A stretch of 64,000 nt of DNA from NCBI RefSeq assembly GCF_030272615.1, contig NC_081414.1:337384502-337448501 (forward strand), given 5' to 3'. The stretch comes from Cryptomeria japonica. Lineage: Eukaryota > Streptophyta > Pinopsida > Cupressales > Cupressaceae. Below are positions 51,111 through 63,002 of the stretch, in pieces; positions within the stretch are counted from its first letter, which is position 1, and each line of letters begins with the position of its first letter. Under the pieces are notes generated by a model. It saw nothing but the letters and a program-made list of their open reading frames with translations, ran no database searches and was not told the DNA's origin. Position numbers and translations under genes: made by a program.

Positions 51111-51721
51111 TGCCCTAACCCTAGCTTTTAAAAATTTGCACTTTATTCAACTCATTAGGCTCTTTGAGCCGTTGATCTGTCCAGGCAGTGGATATAAGAT
51201 GAGATGCTGACTAGGTTTGGACCAGGAGCGAATCAAACAAGAACATGAAATGAATCACATAAACTTTTGGCGGACATGAAAAAGTTTTGGTTTTGTTTAG
51301 TTGTAGAACCACATGTTACATCTTTTGTTAGATGAAGCGCTTAATCAACGGTAGGTGAATGACTATATAACGATTTCTTTATTGGTGAAAAGTAGGAAAA
51401 CATATTATTTTGTACACATGCTTTTTAAAAAGTTTAAAGTTACATGTTTAGAGTGTGTTTTAAGAGAGTAATTTTTAAGTTATTTTATATTATTATTTAT
51501 ATAAAGGGTGTTTTTACAATAATATATTTGTTTCTAATATTTTTTAAGTTTATGATAGTTTTACATTTTTCTAGTAGTTTGGTCATGAGGTTTGATCAAG
51601 GTGTAAGGGGGAGTTAGTACACTTCTACAACCTATCTTAACAAAATCTTTGGTGTCGTTTAACATCATTAGTTTTCTTACATCATATAGTAACAAATGAA
51701 TATTCTTTGGTGGTACAAGAG

Positions 51722-51928
51722 ACCCTCCTCTGTTACAAACAAGGTCCCAAGTTTTAGGATAGAATCCCAAGTTTCATAATGGATTGCAAATTGTAAAGAA
51801 TGTCCTCACTTGTATAATTTTATCCCTCCTCCATTACAAATTAGGTCCCAAGTTTTAGGATAGGATCACAAGTTTCATAACGGATTGCAAATTCTAAAGA
51901 ATGTCCTCACTTGTGCAATTTTATCCTA
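51722..51928. repeat. Tandem duplication of a 105-bp unit
   Basis: Both copies read CCTC(C/T)(G/A)TTACAAA, AGGTCCCAAGTTTTAGGATA, AAGTTTCATAA(T/C)GGATTG and AAAGAATGTCCTCACTTGT. They begin near 51722 and 51827 and are about 93% alike. Confidence 0.9.
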
Positions 51929-52325
51929 GACACTAAAGTACTTGGGGTTTGGTCATTTCAATCTTTAAATTACATATTTAATCTTAGAATTTGGTTTTCA
52001 ATCTTTTCTGACAACATGTAATCAATGAAGTTCAATACAAGATATCCAAAACCCTTAACTCTCCATTTTCATTTAAGCTTTACCATCTTCAAATCAATAT
52101 TCATTTAGGGTTTAAATTAAAGTTAAATGTTTATCTTGGATATTTTGAATGGTTCTTTGTTCCCTTGCATCTGGTGAACTTGATCAATAATATACCCCTA
52201 GGGTTTGACATCAGGGTTTGTCCTTCAATCTTGTTGTTTCTTATTGTTTTCATTTTTTTTACTCTTAGATATCAAGTTAGCCTATACATCATTATTTTAA
52301 TTTTCCTTAGGGTTTCAATTTTCTA

Positions 52326-52665
52326 TGTTAGAATAAAATAAGAAAATCACCTAATTATGTAATTAAATCCTCTTTGTATGTTATTATACATAAGCTAAAC
52401 TTAGGCACTTGTTTTTTTGTCTCATAGCATAGGATGATGACACATGTCATGATCTAATTTAATCTTCATCTAGGATTTCATCTAGCATAGTTTTTTTTTT
52501 TTTTCTTATTGTAAAGATTTATTATTGTATATTGTAATGATTTGATTTTTTTTATCAATACAATTCTCAAGATTGTATATATGTTGACTTATTCTCTCTT
52601 TATAATGGGGATTTCAATTGCAAGAGATTTCCAGGAGTTGTAGGGTTCGACAATCAACTCTAACA
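52326..52665 (+). mobile_element. Small copia-type LTR (340 bp)
   Basis: Runs from TGTTAGAATAAAATAAG to CTCTAACA and is followed by TGGTATTAAAAC, a mutated primer-binding site. A TATA-like CTTTATAATGG lies near 52597. No gag-pol follows, so the element is a 5' remnant. Its LTR is distinct from the 521-bp one at 17916. Confidence 0.7.
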
Positions 52666-52677
52666 TGGTATTAAAAC

Positions 52678-53595
52678 ACTAGATTTACAACTTCCTATTT
52701 GTATTTTGAGAGATTCTGTGTGAATAAAATATTAAAATATCTTGAAGCAAAAAAAACTTCACCATTGCATGTAAAATGTCCAAAAATCTTACAGATACCT
52801 ATCCAAATACTCAAATTTGAAAAATAAAAATTCAAAGAATTTTTTTCAAAGTCTTAAAATTTTATTAAATAATTCATATGATTATATGGAACCATACAAC
52901 ATTCATATTCATGACCATATGAATCTATTTGCACTGCCAGTCTCCCACACTCTATGGGTCATTATCACTATTTTGTGTCATTGTCTAGCTTTTTATGTAA
53001 GTGGCACATGAATCAAATAGGTTTATTTAATCGATAGACGATTTAAATTCAATAGTAATCATCTTTTGGTTTTTTTGATAGTTTTCTAATTCTTCAATGG
53101 GTTTTCTAGATCACAAGGCATTTTGAATTTTCTCAATTTTCAACAAAGCGATAATAGCTATGAAACCATCTAGCAACGCTTGATAAATCATTCCCTAGTT
53201 TTTTAAGCATCCTTGCAATTCTCATTTCACTCCAATGACCCAAACCCATCACCATCAACAGTTTCTCAATGTATTGAGCTATTTTGTAGGAAAATGATAT
53301 TTTTTTGAGCAATTTGAGGTTTTCTAATGATACATGGAATATTTTGATATGTAAAATATTTTCTTTGTTGACATTAGTCTAACTTCAATGGTGTACCCTA
53401 AACTACGCCCCAAACTCTAATTTTGTTCTCAAAGAGCTACTTTTTTTCTTTTACAATGTCAAAATTTGGTAAACAAGATACCATCAAAAAGTTGATTCCC
53501 CATGCTTTCCAATGGTGCAAGTCTTGTTGGGACTCAAATTTTTAATGTCATTATGGCTCGAGTCTCATTCCTTTTGTTTTCTTGCCTTGTTTTCA
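52678..53595. other. Non-coding interval after the small LTR
   Basis: No frame with a motif. May be decayed leader or interior of the element at 52326. Confidence 0.35.
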
Positions 53596-54085
53596 TGTTC
53601 TAATTGCACAAGACAATAGAGAGGGGGGGTGAATCAGTTGTACACAACTTATAAATCCTTTCCTTTAATCAGATCCACAGAAACTTAACTTTATCACTTA
53701 ATCCACAAAAAAGATATAAACATGAAAGAACATGGAAAGCAGAAACTACCATATACAATGAAACATCATATTGATGTGGAAAACCTCGTTACGGGAAAAA
53801 CCATGAAGAATATTATTCTCAAATATATGAACACATGTTAGGGTGACACCGGTTAAGGTGATTTTTACAAAGAAAGGCTCACTTCCCAGAAGAAGAAGAA
53901 TAAAAGAGAAAGAATCCACCACTAATACACCTTTGCAACCGTAAGATATATAGATACCTTTGGCTGATTGCTTTCTACAGCTAAGACATGAAAGTCCTCA
54001 CTACTCAACTCCAAACTTTTACCAACTCAAAAAATTAAGGAGATATATCCACTTTCACAAACCTTCATCAACACACACACTTCTT
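53596..54085 (-). mobile_element. Sirevirus-like LTR fragment, minus strand
   Basis: Contains AGAGAGGGGGGGTGAATCAG (53617-53636) and, about 140 bp on, TGTGGAAAACCTC and GGGAAAAACCATG, the module seen in the other LTRs. Its right side is cut where the plus-strand LTR context begins near 54,100. Borders approximate. Confidence 0.6.
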
Positions 54086-54155
54086 TCCTTTTTGTTGTTC
54101 GATACTTTTGGACATTGGCTGATATGTTGTCATTGATGTCAACATATGGGGAGAT

Positions 54156-55172
54156 TGTTGGAAAGTTTTGTTAACATACTCTTCTGTGTATTTTAGTGTT
54201 GCATTTTGGTTGAATGAGTTGGTTTAGCTTGTGTGTTGTAGATGAGATGATGCGACTTAATGGGTTTTTGGTATGTTGTTAGTAGATGGTTCATTCCCAT
54301 TTGCAGAAGTTTGCATGATGTTGTGATCGAGTTATGAGATCCATTATTATTGATGTTATCCAGTTGTTCATGTTATTTGGTATTTTGGTTTGAGCTCTGT
54401 ATTGCTTCAGAATTGTTATATCTCTAGTTGCGGATGTGTGGGATGAGTTCTAGATGTTGATGTGTGTCCTCGGTTTGAGTGGTTCATTATTTGGAGATCC
54501 ACAAGCAAATATTTTAGGTTGACAGTCAGTTATGCTGATGTTCTTGAGCTCTGGTAGAGAGATGATGATGATTCTAGTGATCCAAGTTGGTGTGGTTATT
54601 GTGGTGCAATTCAAATTGCTTTTGAATATCTCTAGATCATTTTCTAAGCATATTGGTGGTCCGCATTGATAATTGTGTGTGTTATTGAATATTTTCTTTA
54701 TCTGGTGGTATTCTTTGTGTTGTGCATCATTCTTGGTGGTTGTAGCATGTTCCGTGTGATCGAGGCATAATTGTTGGAGGTTTTACATGTTTGCAGTATT
54801 GATTTGGATCTAGACTACGTCTTAGACATCATTTTTTTGGTCTGAATGTTTTTTTGTAGCATGTGAGGTTATTATTTTGTAATTTGTATTAAGGGTTTGG
54901 CCGACCTTGAAATAGAGGTTGAGGGTTTGTATAAATAAATGTAATAATCATGCAAGTTGTATGTTTGTGAGTGTATACAATCTTTGAGAGTGTGTTTGAT
55001 CGAGTTGTATGTGCGAGCAAGTGATTTGATCTTTCATAAGTGTGAAGGAGAAGAGAAGACATTGCAAAGCAGACTGTGTACTTAATCGGAACTGTAATCA
55101 GGCATATGAAGATAATATTCTCACATTTCATGTGATCTGGATTGTTGTCTAAATGCTATAAAAATTATAGTT
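54156..55172 (+). mobile_element. Plus-strand copia LTR with polypurine tract
   Basis: TATGGGGAGAT at 54145-54155 is a polypurine tract followed by TGTTGGAAAG, the LTR start, so it is a 3' LTR. A TATA-like TATAAATAAA lies near 54930. Just before the tract, ATTGATGTCAACATATG matches the area upstream of other 3' LTRs here. It ends near 55172 where minus-strand gag sequence starts. Confidence 0.6.
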
Positions 55173-55173
55173 T

Positions 55174-55997
55174 ATAGCGATGTGTCCTATCTGGTTACAA
55201 GAGAAGCATTTCAAAGGAAGCTTGCCTCTGTATTTGCCAGTTCCCTTAGGAAGTCTCTTGGCAAGAAGAGCTTCAAATTCCATTAGGATCTTCTCATCGT
55301 CCATTTCTCTGCTCTATCGTGGTTCGCCACTGGTACTAGCTTCTTTGCCTTTTCTATATGGTGCAGCAGATGCTCTAAAGGTTGATTTAGTCTTCTAAAC
55401 ACTGCCATCAAAGCTATTTAGCTCATAGGTTGTCAACTTTGCAATGATGGAGTCTAGGGACACCTTAGTCTTGTCTATTGACCTCAACTCCTGAATAGCA
55501 GCAACCCTTATTGCATAGACCAGTAATAAGGATCTCAAAACTTTGCTAACAACATTGGAATCTTCCATTTTACCACCTGCACTCTTGATATCTCCAACAA
55601 CAGTTTTGATTCTTATTCCATATTGTTGAATGGTCTCACCTTCAACCATCCACATGTCTTCAAACTTCCCTCTGAGACTTTCTTCCTTAGCTTGTTTTAC
55701 ATGCTCATCACTGCCATAGATATTCTCAAGAGTATCCCATACTTCTTTGGGATTTTCTTTATCCTGGACATCAATAAACTCAATGTCAGACAAACTACTG
55801 ATTAGGGCTTCCATGACTTGCCCATTCTCCTAAATCTCTCTCTTTTGGTCATCGGTGAGAGTACCGGTAGGGATAACATAAACATTCTCAACATAGCTCC
55901 AATGTTGAGCACCCATGCTTTTGATGTATATCTTCATTTTGTCCTTCCATATTTTAAAGTTATCTCTATTGAATTTTGGACCTTCCCTCTTCATCAT
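55174..55997 (-). pseudogene. Copia gag (UBN2 type) with zinc knuckle start
   Basis: Starts at the ATG ending at 55997 (MMKREGPKFNRDNFKIWKDK). It continues through the UBN2 fold (MEALISSLSD, NPKEVWDTLENIYG, LRGKFEDMWM) to a C-terminal stretch ALLAKRLPKGTGKYRGKLPL and CFSCNQIGH, the first half of a CCHC knuckle. It is cut there by the neighbouring LTR. In-frame stops follow KREI (TAG, near 55833) and NSFDGSV (near 55395), with another in the linker. It lies 3' of the primer-binding site at 56053-56066 on the same strand. Capsid-like role in the live element; not functional here. Confidence 0.85.
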
Positions 55998-56052
55998 TAT
56001 AGTAGGATCTTTCCCTCAAGCAGTTAAGCTTACAACGCAGAGGACCTGGAGG

Positions 56053-56066
56053 GCGCTCTGATACCA
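56053..56066 (-). other. Primer-binding site of the minus-strand copia element
   Basis: Minus reading TGGTATCAGAGCGC matches the initiator-Met site and lies 2 nt after the LTR end. Confidence 0.9.
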
Positions 56067-56068
56067 AT

Positions 56069-57569
56069 TGATAAAATAATGATGAATAGTGAGTACCAGA
56101 CTGGTACTGAGAGGGGGGGTGAATCAGTACAGGCACAAAAACTTTTCCTAAACCAGTTTGATTGTAGACTGTAAACTACTGGCAATCCCTAATACCGGTC
56201 CAAACCAGATTACTACCAGTTAAACATAGTTCAACTATAAAAGACATGAACCGTTCAATTTTCTTAGCTTTCCATACAACCTACTCCCTCATTTCCACTT
56301 TGTCCTTATGCATAAATAGATAATCTATCTTCAAAAATATAATAACTTGCTAGATCAACATGATTCACCACTTGATAGAAAACAACAAAGCATCATATCA
56401 CATATGACACACATATTTTTCACGTAGAAACCCAACTGGGAAAAACCACAATGGGGATGAATATCCACAATCTATTTTTGAACTCTTTAGAAGTCTGATC
56501 TATTAGAAGCCTAGTCCGGTTAAAGACTGTTACAACAGGTTCTGTTAGGAACCGATCCTATTAGAGATCACCTGGTTAAGGGATGGCTAGAATACCTAGT
56601 TAAGGGTTAAGCCCTGTTAGAGGTTACCTTGTTAAAGTATTTTATGAACTCAATGGCTTTGAGTCACCCTGTTAAAGGATTTACAGCAAGTTGGTTAAAT
56701 CCACCTTGTTAAGGGATTTTCCAACTGTTGAAGTGATTAGAGATCAACAGGTATTACAATGATCTGGTAATAGCACTCAATGCCAATGTAGATCCGCTTT
56801 AGTTCCTTCCTTCTATACACACACTATGCAGGTATCAATCCTCTCAACTGGTCTGACAAGAATCACATATCTCTGCACATAGACACAAACACAACATTTG
56901 CCAACAACCTCAGCATGAAACACCACATTGACCTTATAGGAAATAGATAGGTCGGTAGCATACACCCTAAACCCTAAACACTTAGGTTGAGAAATTTAGT
57001 CAGTTCAATCCTGACCATTGAACACTTTGCATTTGAATACAACAGTCTTGAACAGATCTCAAGACATTCTCCATCGTTCATTCTTTGCCGCTTCTTAGAG
57101 GTGATAACCCATCACGCGTTCTCCACTGTTTGCAGAGACTTCGCACATTCCCGAGGTAGATAGGATCAATCTCCTTCATGCAAGATCCTTCACGTGCACT
57201 AGGTTGTCATGGCAACATGGTCTAATCTCCATTACAATGCTAACTTGTCACACAATGCCATCGGTTGAAACACATAGGCTCGAAACACTTCAACCGGAAA
57301 CCCTGAAGCTGATACTACCAACCGGTAGTTATGCCATATGAACCCTAGATACAAAACATTCCATATACCGGTTCTTGTTTTGACATACCGGTTCCGGTTC
57401 ACAACATCATACTGGTTCACTTTGTCAGTTGCTTAACTTCAATAATCTTGTTCACTCTTCATCATGTTACTAGTTCACTCTTTAGCATATTACTGGTTCT
57501 CTTTCAACATATTAACATCAATGACAACACAATATCATTATGTCAACATATTTTGCACCTATGCCAACA
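56069..57569 (-). mobile_element. 5' LTR of the minus-strand Sirevirus-like copia (1501 bp)
   Basis: Minus strand TGTTGGCATAGG...TTTTATCA. Near its end lies TTCACCCCCCCTCTCAG (plus 56102-56118). About 330 bp further in is GTGGTTTTTCCCAGTTGGGT. Between 56515 and 56740 there is a degenerate array of (T/C)TAACC(A/G)GGT and CTAACAGGGTT-like words, 20-28 bp apart. The primer-binding site follows. Its right end touches the opposite-strand LTR at 57570. Confidence 0.85.
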
Positions 57570-58698
57570 GATTATGACATGTATGCATATTGTATGAAGA
57601 GAGTTTCAAAGTGTTTTTGGCGCGTTGAGATAATGGTTTTTGTCTAGAGAATGAACAAGTATATTGCATGTAATGCAAAGCGCATGATGAGTTACTGAGT
57701 TTGATGAAGCGGTGTTCAAGGAGCGGTCGAGGCTTTCTTGAATGATGTGTAGAGATTGTTATGTAATCCAATGGTCATACTTGAACTGACTTGTTGGTAA
57801 TCTCTATGAGAGAATTAGGTTTTTGTTGTGTTACCGACCTATTGATTTGTTTATAAGATCAATGAGTTATTTAGTTTTAGAGTTGGCAAAGTTTCAGTTG
57901 AGTGTGTGGTTGTTGAACCGGATGATGTATCTGCAATTTGTGTAAAGGTAGATAGGAGCATGAAAAGGATCTGAAAAAGAAATTATAGTGCTATTCAAAC
58001 AGATCAACAAACCCTTGTTGTTTCCAAACAATTACAGCAGATTGAAATCCCCTAACCGGGTAAGCTCTAACAAGCTTAGTGTTATTCAAATCCTCTAACC
58101 AGGTGGTCCATTAGCTTGGATTTCAAATCCTCTACTGAGGTTACTCTTCATAGGGTATTTCTTTTAACAAGGCATTATAGTCAATCCCTTAAACGCGTGG
58201 TCCCTAACAGGATTTGTTCTTAATAGGACTTTTTGTAAAGCTTTAACAGGCTTGGCTCCTAACAGGGCAAACTTCAGAAGAGTTCAAATAGCTATCTTGT
58301 GAGTCTCATCTCACCGTGGTTTTTCCCATTTGGGTTTCCACGTCAAAATATTGTGTCAAGTGGTGAATGTTTTTGTGGATATGTTTTATATGGTTGATTT
58401 TCTTAACTACTTAATCCACTTTGATAAGTCATGATAACTGGCAGCAATATGAAATGAAGTTTTACTTATGTCAGTAAAAGTATTTGGATGTTTGTGAGTT
58501 TCAAGTTGTTTACTGTTAATCTGTTGTAATAGACAACTGGTTTAACTTGACAGTTTATCTTGACAATGATATTGCATTGATAGTTCTAAGTTTACTTTGA
58601 GAGGTCGATTCTGAGGTTGGTGAAGTTAATATCAGTTTTTCTATCTACTAATTCACCCCCCCCTCTCAGTAGTTGATTGGATCCTTATTCTTTCATCA
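57570..58698 (+). mobile_element. Related LTR in plus orientation, 5' truncated
   Basis: Same modules as the 1.5-kb LTR but on the plus strand: the CTAACCxGG/CTAACAGG array at 58040-58270, GTGGTTTTTCCCATTTGGGT at 58316-58335, and TTCACCCCCCCCTCTCAG near 58652-58670. It ends in TTTCATCA at 58698. No primer-binding site follows. It interrupts another LTR, whose start is at 58699-58875. Confidence 0.75.
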
Positions 58699-58875
58699 TA
58701 CCATCACAAACCACATGAATATATCTACAACGTAGAAGAAATGTGAAGCAAATCTCTCAGCACAACTACATAGAAAACTCAACATCAACTACACCAACCA
58801 ATCACCAATGACAACAAAAGCATGTTGACATCAATGACAACACATCAACATCTCATTCTGCCCAAACTTGCAACA
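58699..58875 (-). mobile_element. Start of the 3' LTR of the pol-bearing element
   Basis: On the minus strand TGTTGCAAGTTTGGG starts the LTR directly after the tract AAAGGGGGATTT. Only 177 bp remain before the plus-strand LTR. It contains TTGTCATTGATGTCAACATG, as other LTR starts here do. Confidence 0.65.
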
Positions 58876-59085
58876 AAATCCCCCTTTGTCATTGATGGTA
58901 ACACATCAATGACAACAATAATATCAACGACTCTCATTCCAAATTTTCAATATTCTCTACCTTTGCCAACTACACTTTAACATTCTCCCTTTGTCACTTA
59001 CTCTCCAAAACTCTCTCCCTTTGTTACTCACATTTGCTTCCTTTTTTTTCTAAACTTCTCATTCTCTTCCCCTTTGCCATCAAGG
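58876..59085 (-). other. Five spaced polypurine tracts before the 3' LTR
   Basis: Minus-strand tracts GACAAAGGGGG (58880-58890), GGCAAAGGTAG (58958-58968), GACAAAGGGAGA (58984-58995), AACAAAGGGAGAGAG (59011-59027) and GGCAAAGGGGAAGAG (59063-59080). Repeated polypurine tracts ahead of the 3' LTR have been described as a mark of Sirevirus copia elements. Confidence 0.75.
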
Positions 59086-59279
59086 ACAAAGGACCAAACT
59101 AAAAAATTGTTTGCGCATTCTACTTAGCTCTCCAAAACTCATAACTGCACTTAGATCCCCCTAAGAGGAATCCCCATGAACATTGGTCCAGAATAATAAT
59201 ATTCATGAAGTTCACTAGACTAATGCATCTCGCTATGCATTTAGTTTAGAAAAGGAGGGGCAATAACCTCCAATCACTC

Positions 59280-60720
59280 CTAGACATATTCAAAGGTATC
59301 CTTAGAGAGTGCTTTAATAAAGATATGAGCAATTTGTTCGTTTGTAGGTACATAATAAGCTTTACCTCTTTTTAAAAATCCGTCTCTCTCAAGAAATGAT
59401 ATTGAATTGACGTGTTTTTTCATCAAATGTAGTACCAAATTCTTAGAAATATTTACTACACTAATATGGTCACAAAAGATAGAAATTGGCTCACCAAACA
59501 ATATTGCAATATCCTTCAAAGTTTGTTTCATCCATAATACCTGTGTACAACAAGATGCAACAACAATATATTCAGCTTCAATAGTAGACAAAGATATTGA
59601 ATCTTGTTTCTCACTTAACCAAGCAATCAACTGAGGTCCAAGGAAAAATGCACCCCCACTTGTACTTTTCCTATCATCCACACAAATAGCCCAATCTGCA
59701 TCGGTATAAGCAATAAGATTGAAGTTAGATATTTTGGGATACCACAGTCCATAGTATTTTGTGCCTCTTAAGTATCTAAAAATTCTTTTCATAGTAGCAA
59801 CATGTGTTTCCTTGGGATCTTGATGAAATCTAGCTACAAGACAAACAATATGCATGATATCTCATCTAGTAGTAGTCAAGTACAATAATCGTCCAATCAT
59901 TTATTTGTATTTGTTCTCATCAATCTTAGGAAATTCAATATCTTTTCTCAACTTACAATCAGTAGTCATAGGAGTACATACTGATTTAACATTTTCCATT
60001 CCAAACTTTTTCAACATTTATTTAACATACTTTGATTGTGTAATAAAGATACCTTCATCCTTCTAATTAACTTGTAAACCAAGAAAGAAATTAATTTCCC
60101 CAGTCATAGACATTTTAAACTCTTCTTTCATCTCATCAGCAAACTTCATGCACATACCATCATTTCCTCTAAAAATTATTTCATCCACATAAACAACTAC
60201 AATAAATATTTCATTTTCATCAACCTTAAAATAGAGATTACTGTCAGCATTACCTTTTTGAAATCCTTGCTTCAACAAATACTTTTGAATGCTCTACATA
60301 CCAATATCTAGGAGCTTGCTTCAATCCATATAGATCCTTCTTAATTTTCCAAACCATATCTAGAGTATTTGATAGCTTGAATCCTTCTGGTTGTTCTATA
60401 TACACCTCTTCTTTCAATTCTCAATTCAGGAATGTGAATTTCACATCCATTTGATAAACCTTGAAGTCCTTATGTGTTGTAAAATCTAGAAATATTCTAA
60501 TCACTTCCATTATTTCCATGGGAGCATAAGTCTCCTCAAAATCTATTCATTCTACCTATGTGTAACCTTTACATACAAGTCTTGCCTTATTCTTTACTAT
60601 GTGTCCATCTTCATCTAGTTTGTTCTTAAATACCCATTTAGTTCCTATCAAATTCTTGTCAATTAGTCTTGGGAAAAGTTACCAAATCTAGTTATTCTCC
60701 ATCTGTTCCAATTCTTCTTT
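59280..60720 (-). pseudogene. Copia reverse transcriptase and RNase H, broken
   Basis: RNase H is the best kept part (59280-59855, 191 codons), with YTDADWA, the ISLSTIEAEY motif and FCDHISVV, i.e. the Asp-Glu-Asp site. Reverse transcriptase (RVT_2 type) lies at 59900-60600. Its catalytic box reads YVDEIIF (near 60185) where copia elements have YVDDI, so one metal-binding Asp is lost. The frames are interrupted by many stops between 60280 and 60720. Integrase lies upstream on the same strand. Confidence 0.88.
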
Positions 60721-61740
60721 CATAGCTCCCATCTAATGTTGATCACTACAAGCTTCTTTTATTGTCTTCAACTCTATTTCTAAAATTAAGCATAAGTTCA
60801 CCTATTCTTTAGCAGCTTTACTTCTTGTGATAACACCTATGTTCTTGTCTCCAATAATCTATTTATCTGAATGGTTCTTCTGCATGTACTTAAGAGTCTT
60901 AGGAGCAATATTCAAAGTATTTTCCTTGTCATTATGGACTTATGTTTTTTCAGCCTTTTCTTCTTCTTGTTTACCAATTGACTCATCTGATTCATATCCA
61001 ATTTTTACATATGTATTCTTTAGAATGTCTTCATCAACTTTCTCATTTGTGCTTTCAACAATCCTTCTTAGTCTTTTTTATAACATCCGTAAGATTTTCT
61101 TTTAGTACAACAGCCAAGGAATATACCTTCATCAGCTCTTATATCAAACTTATCCAAGTTATCTTCATCTCTTATGATGTAACACTTACTTCCAAATATT
61201 TTAAAATATTTCACAGATGGAGTCCTTCCATACCATAGTTAATAGGATGCTTTTCCAAATTTTCTTCTAATCTATACTCTGTTAAGTGTGTATACTGTAA
61301 TATGTATTATTTCCTTCCAGTAGATTTATGATAGACTTGCTTCATTCATCATTGTTCTAGCAACCTCTTGAATTGTTCTATTCATCCTCCCAGCCACTTC
61401 ATTTTGTTGTGGTGTCCTAGGAGCAGACAAATTCCTTCTTATCCCATGATTCTCACAAAAGGTATGGAACTTGTCAAAAGTAAACTCTCCACCTCTATCA
61501 AACCCCAACATTTAATTCTTCTATCTATCTCATTTTCAACCATAGCCTTGAATATCTTGAACTTTTCTAGAGATTCTGATTTTTCTTTTAAGGAAGTAAG
61601 CCAAGTCATTCTAGAGTAATCATCAATTAAGAGCATGAAATACCTATCACCTTTCTGATTTCTTGTTCTTGTCGAACCACAAAGATCAGTGTGCACTAAT
61701 TACAATAGTCTAGTAGAAGATTGTTCCTTAACTTTAAAAG
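60721..61740 (-). pseudogene. Copia integrase, broken
   Basis: The integrase core is in 61326-61696 with VHTDLCGSTRTRNQKGDRYF, LLIDDYSRMTW, FDRGGEFTFDKF and TPQQNEVAGRMNRT; the acidic residues of the D-D-E site are visible. Two frames overlap around 61500 because of a frameshift. Downstream (60,800-61,300) VKYFKIFGSKCY and the linker to reverse transcriptase are seen with stops. The upstream zinc finger is nearly gone, cut by an LTR at 61791. Confidence 0.85.
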
Positions 61741-61790
61741 TTCTCCTTGTTTATTTTCAAAATTGACATTCTTTGTAGATAGCATTAGCA

Positions 61791-62710
61791 TGTTGGAATC
61801 CAAGAACATTGAGAGGGGGGGGGGGTGAATTAGTGTTCTATCAGAATGATCAATTTTAACCTAATTAAGACATGCATACACCAATCGGTATACCGATACA
61901 TATAGAATTGAGAGAAGTAAAGCAACCAATAAGCCAATCATATAAATGAATACCATAACACACATAATTATATGTGGAAAACCTCAAAGAGGAAAAACCA
62001 CGGTGGTATTTGTGACCCACAATATCAATCCACTGGCCATATGAAGAGATATTACAAAATATAGGGGCCTGCACTTGCAGAAAGGCCTATAGCTTAGAGC
62101 ACACTGCTCAATTACAAAAGGAGTCTCACTAACTACATACAAATTTAGACTACAATCCGAAGAAATGATTGAACTGCAAAGATAGCATCTTCTATGCCTG
62201 ATTACAGTTCCAGTTTAGCTATGTCTCTTCCAGTCCGAAACCCTGAACCCTTACCAGAATATCCCTTACATAAGTATCCTCACATACATGATCTTTGTCA
62301 TATGTTTTTCATTACATAACATTATCCCATTCTCCTATCAATCCATTCTTCTTGCAAAATGATCTAACCAACTGACCTATATACCTTTTACAATTCATCA
62401 TGCCTTATGTCAGCTTACAAAGATAATTACAATATGAATATACATGTCATCTCAATAACATAAATACATGAATATCAAAAGTAATTGTCGATTTTGGATC
62501 CAAAAGATGTCGGCCTCCAATATCGATAACCTGATTCTAAACCATGTTGGCCTGCATTTTTGATAACCAAAGAAATCTATCCAACATGCCGGTGTCGGTG
62601 AAGTGTCTGCTAGTACACAATTGAACCAAAATATGAAGCCGAAACATGTTGCCATGTTGCCATCAATGGAAACATATTGAAACCAATCAATTGAGTGTCA
62701 ATTGCCAACA
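61791..62710 (-). mobile_element. 3' LTR of a second Sirevirus-like element (920 bp)
   Basis: Ends are inverted TGTTGG/CCAACA (61791-61796 and 62705-62710). Near the inner end lies a C-run motif (plus strand GAGAG, a G-run, then TGAATTAG at 61810-61832). The TATGTGGAAAACCTC and GAGGAAAAACCACGGTGG module is at 61969-62005. Polypurine tracts follow to the right, so this is a 3' LTR. It abuts the integrase of the neighbouring element without a primer-binding site. Confidence 0.8.
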
Positions 62711-62925
62711 ATCACCTCCTTTGGAATTGATGGCAACACTCATGTGAAAAATGGTCATGGTTTCCATATGTCGGTTTCATCTTGAGCCTGCTCCCCTTGA
62801 GCTGAATATCCATCAATACAAAATACTCCATACCTCCATAATTTTCCACCTATACTCCCCCTAACGTATTCAACTGCATTTTTTATTTTTCAAATCAATA
62901 TCACTCCCCCTTTGACATCAATGCC
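62711..62925 (-). other. Four polypurine tracts before the 920-bp LTR
   Basis: Minus-strand tracts CCAAAGGAGGTGAT (62711-62724), GCTCAAGGGGAGC (62790-62802), CGTTAGGGGGAGTATA (62851-62866) and GATGTCAAAGGGGGAGTGA (62901-62919). Same design as at 58876-59085. Confidence 0.7.
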
Positions 62926-63002
62926 ATCAAAAATACTAAAAAGAATACCAAAACCCGGGACAAAGAATGAAAGACTATACAATGAATATGTCCCAAAATA
63001 CC

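Noticed and set aside
54889-55131. 80-codon minus frame
   Set aside because: Lies inside a plus-strand LTR and covers its TATA-box region; chance frame.
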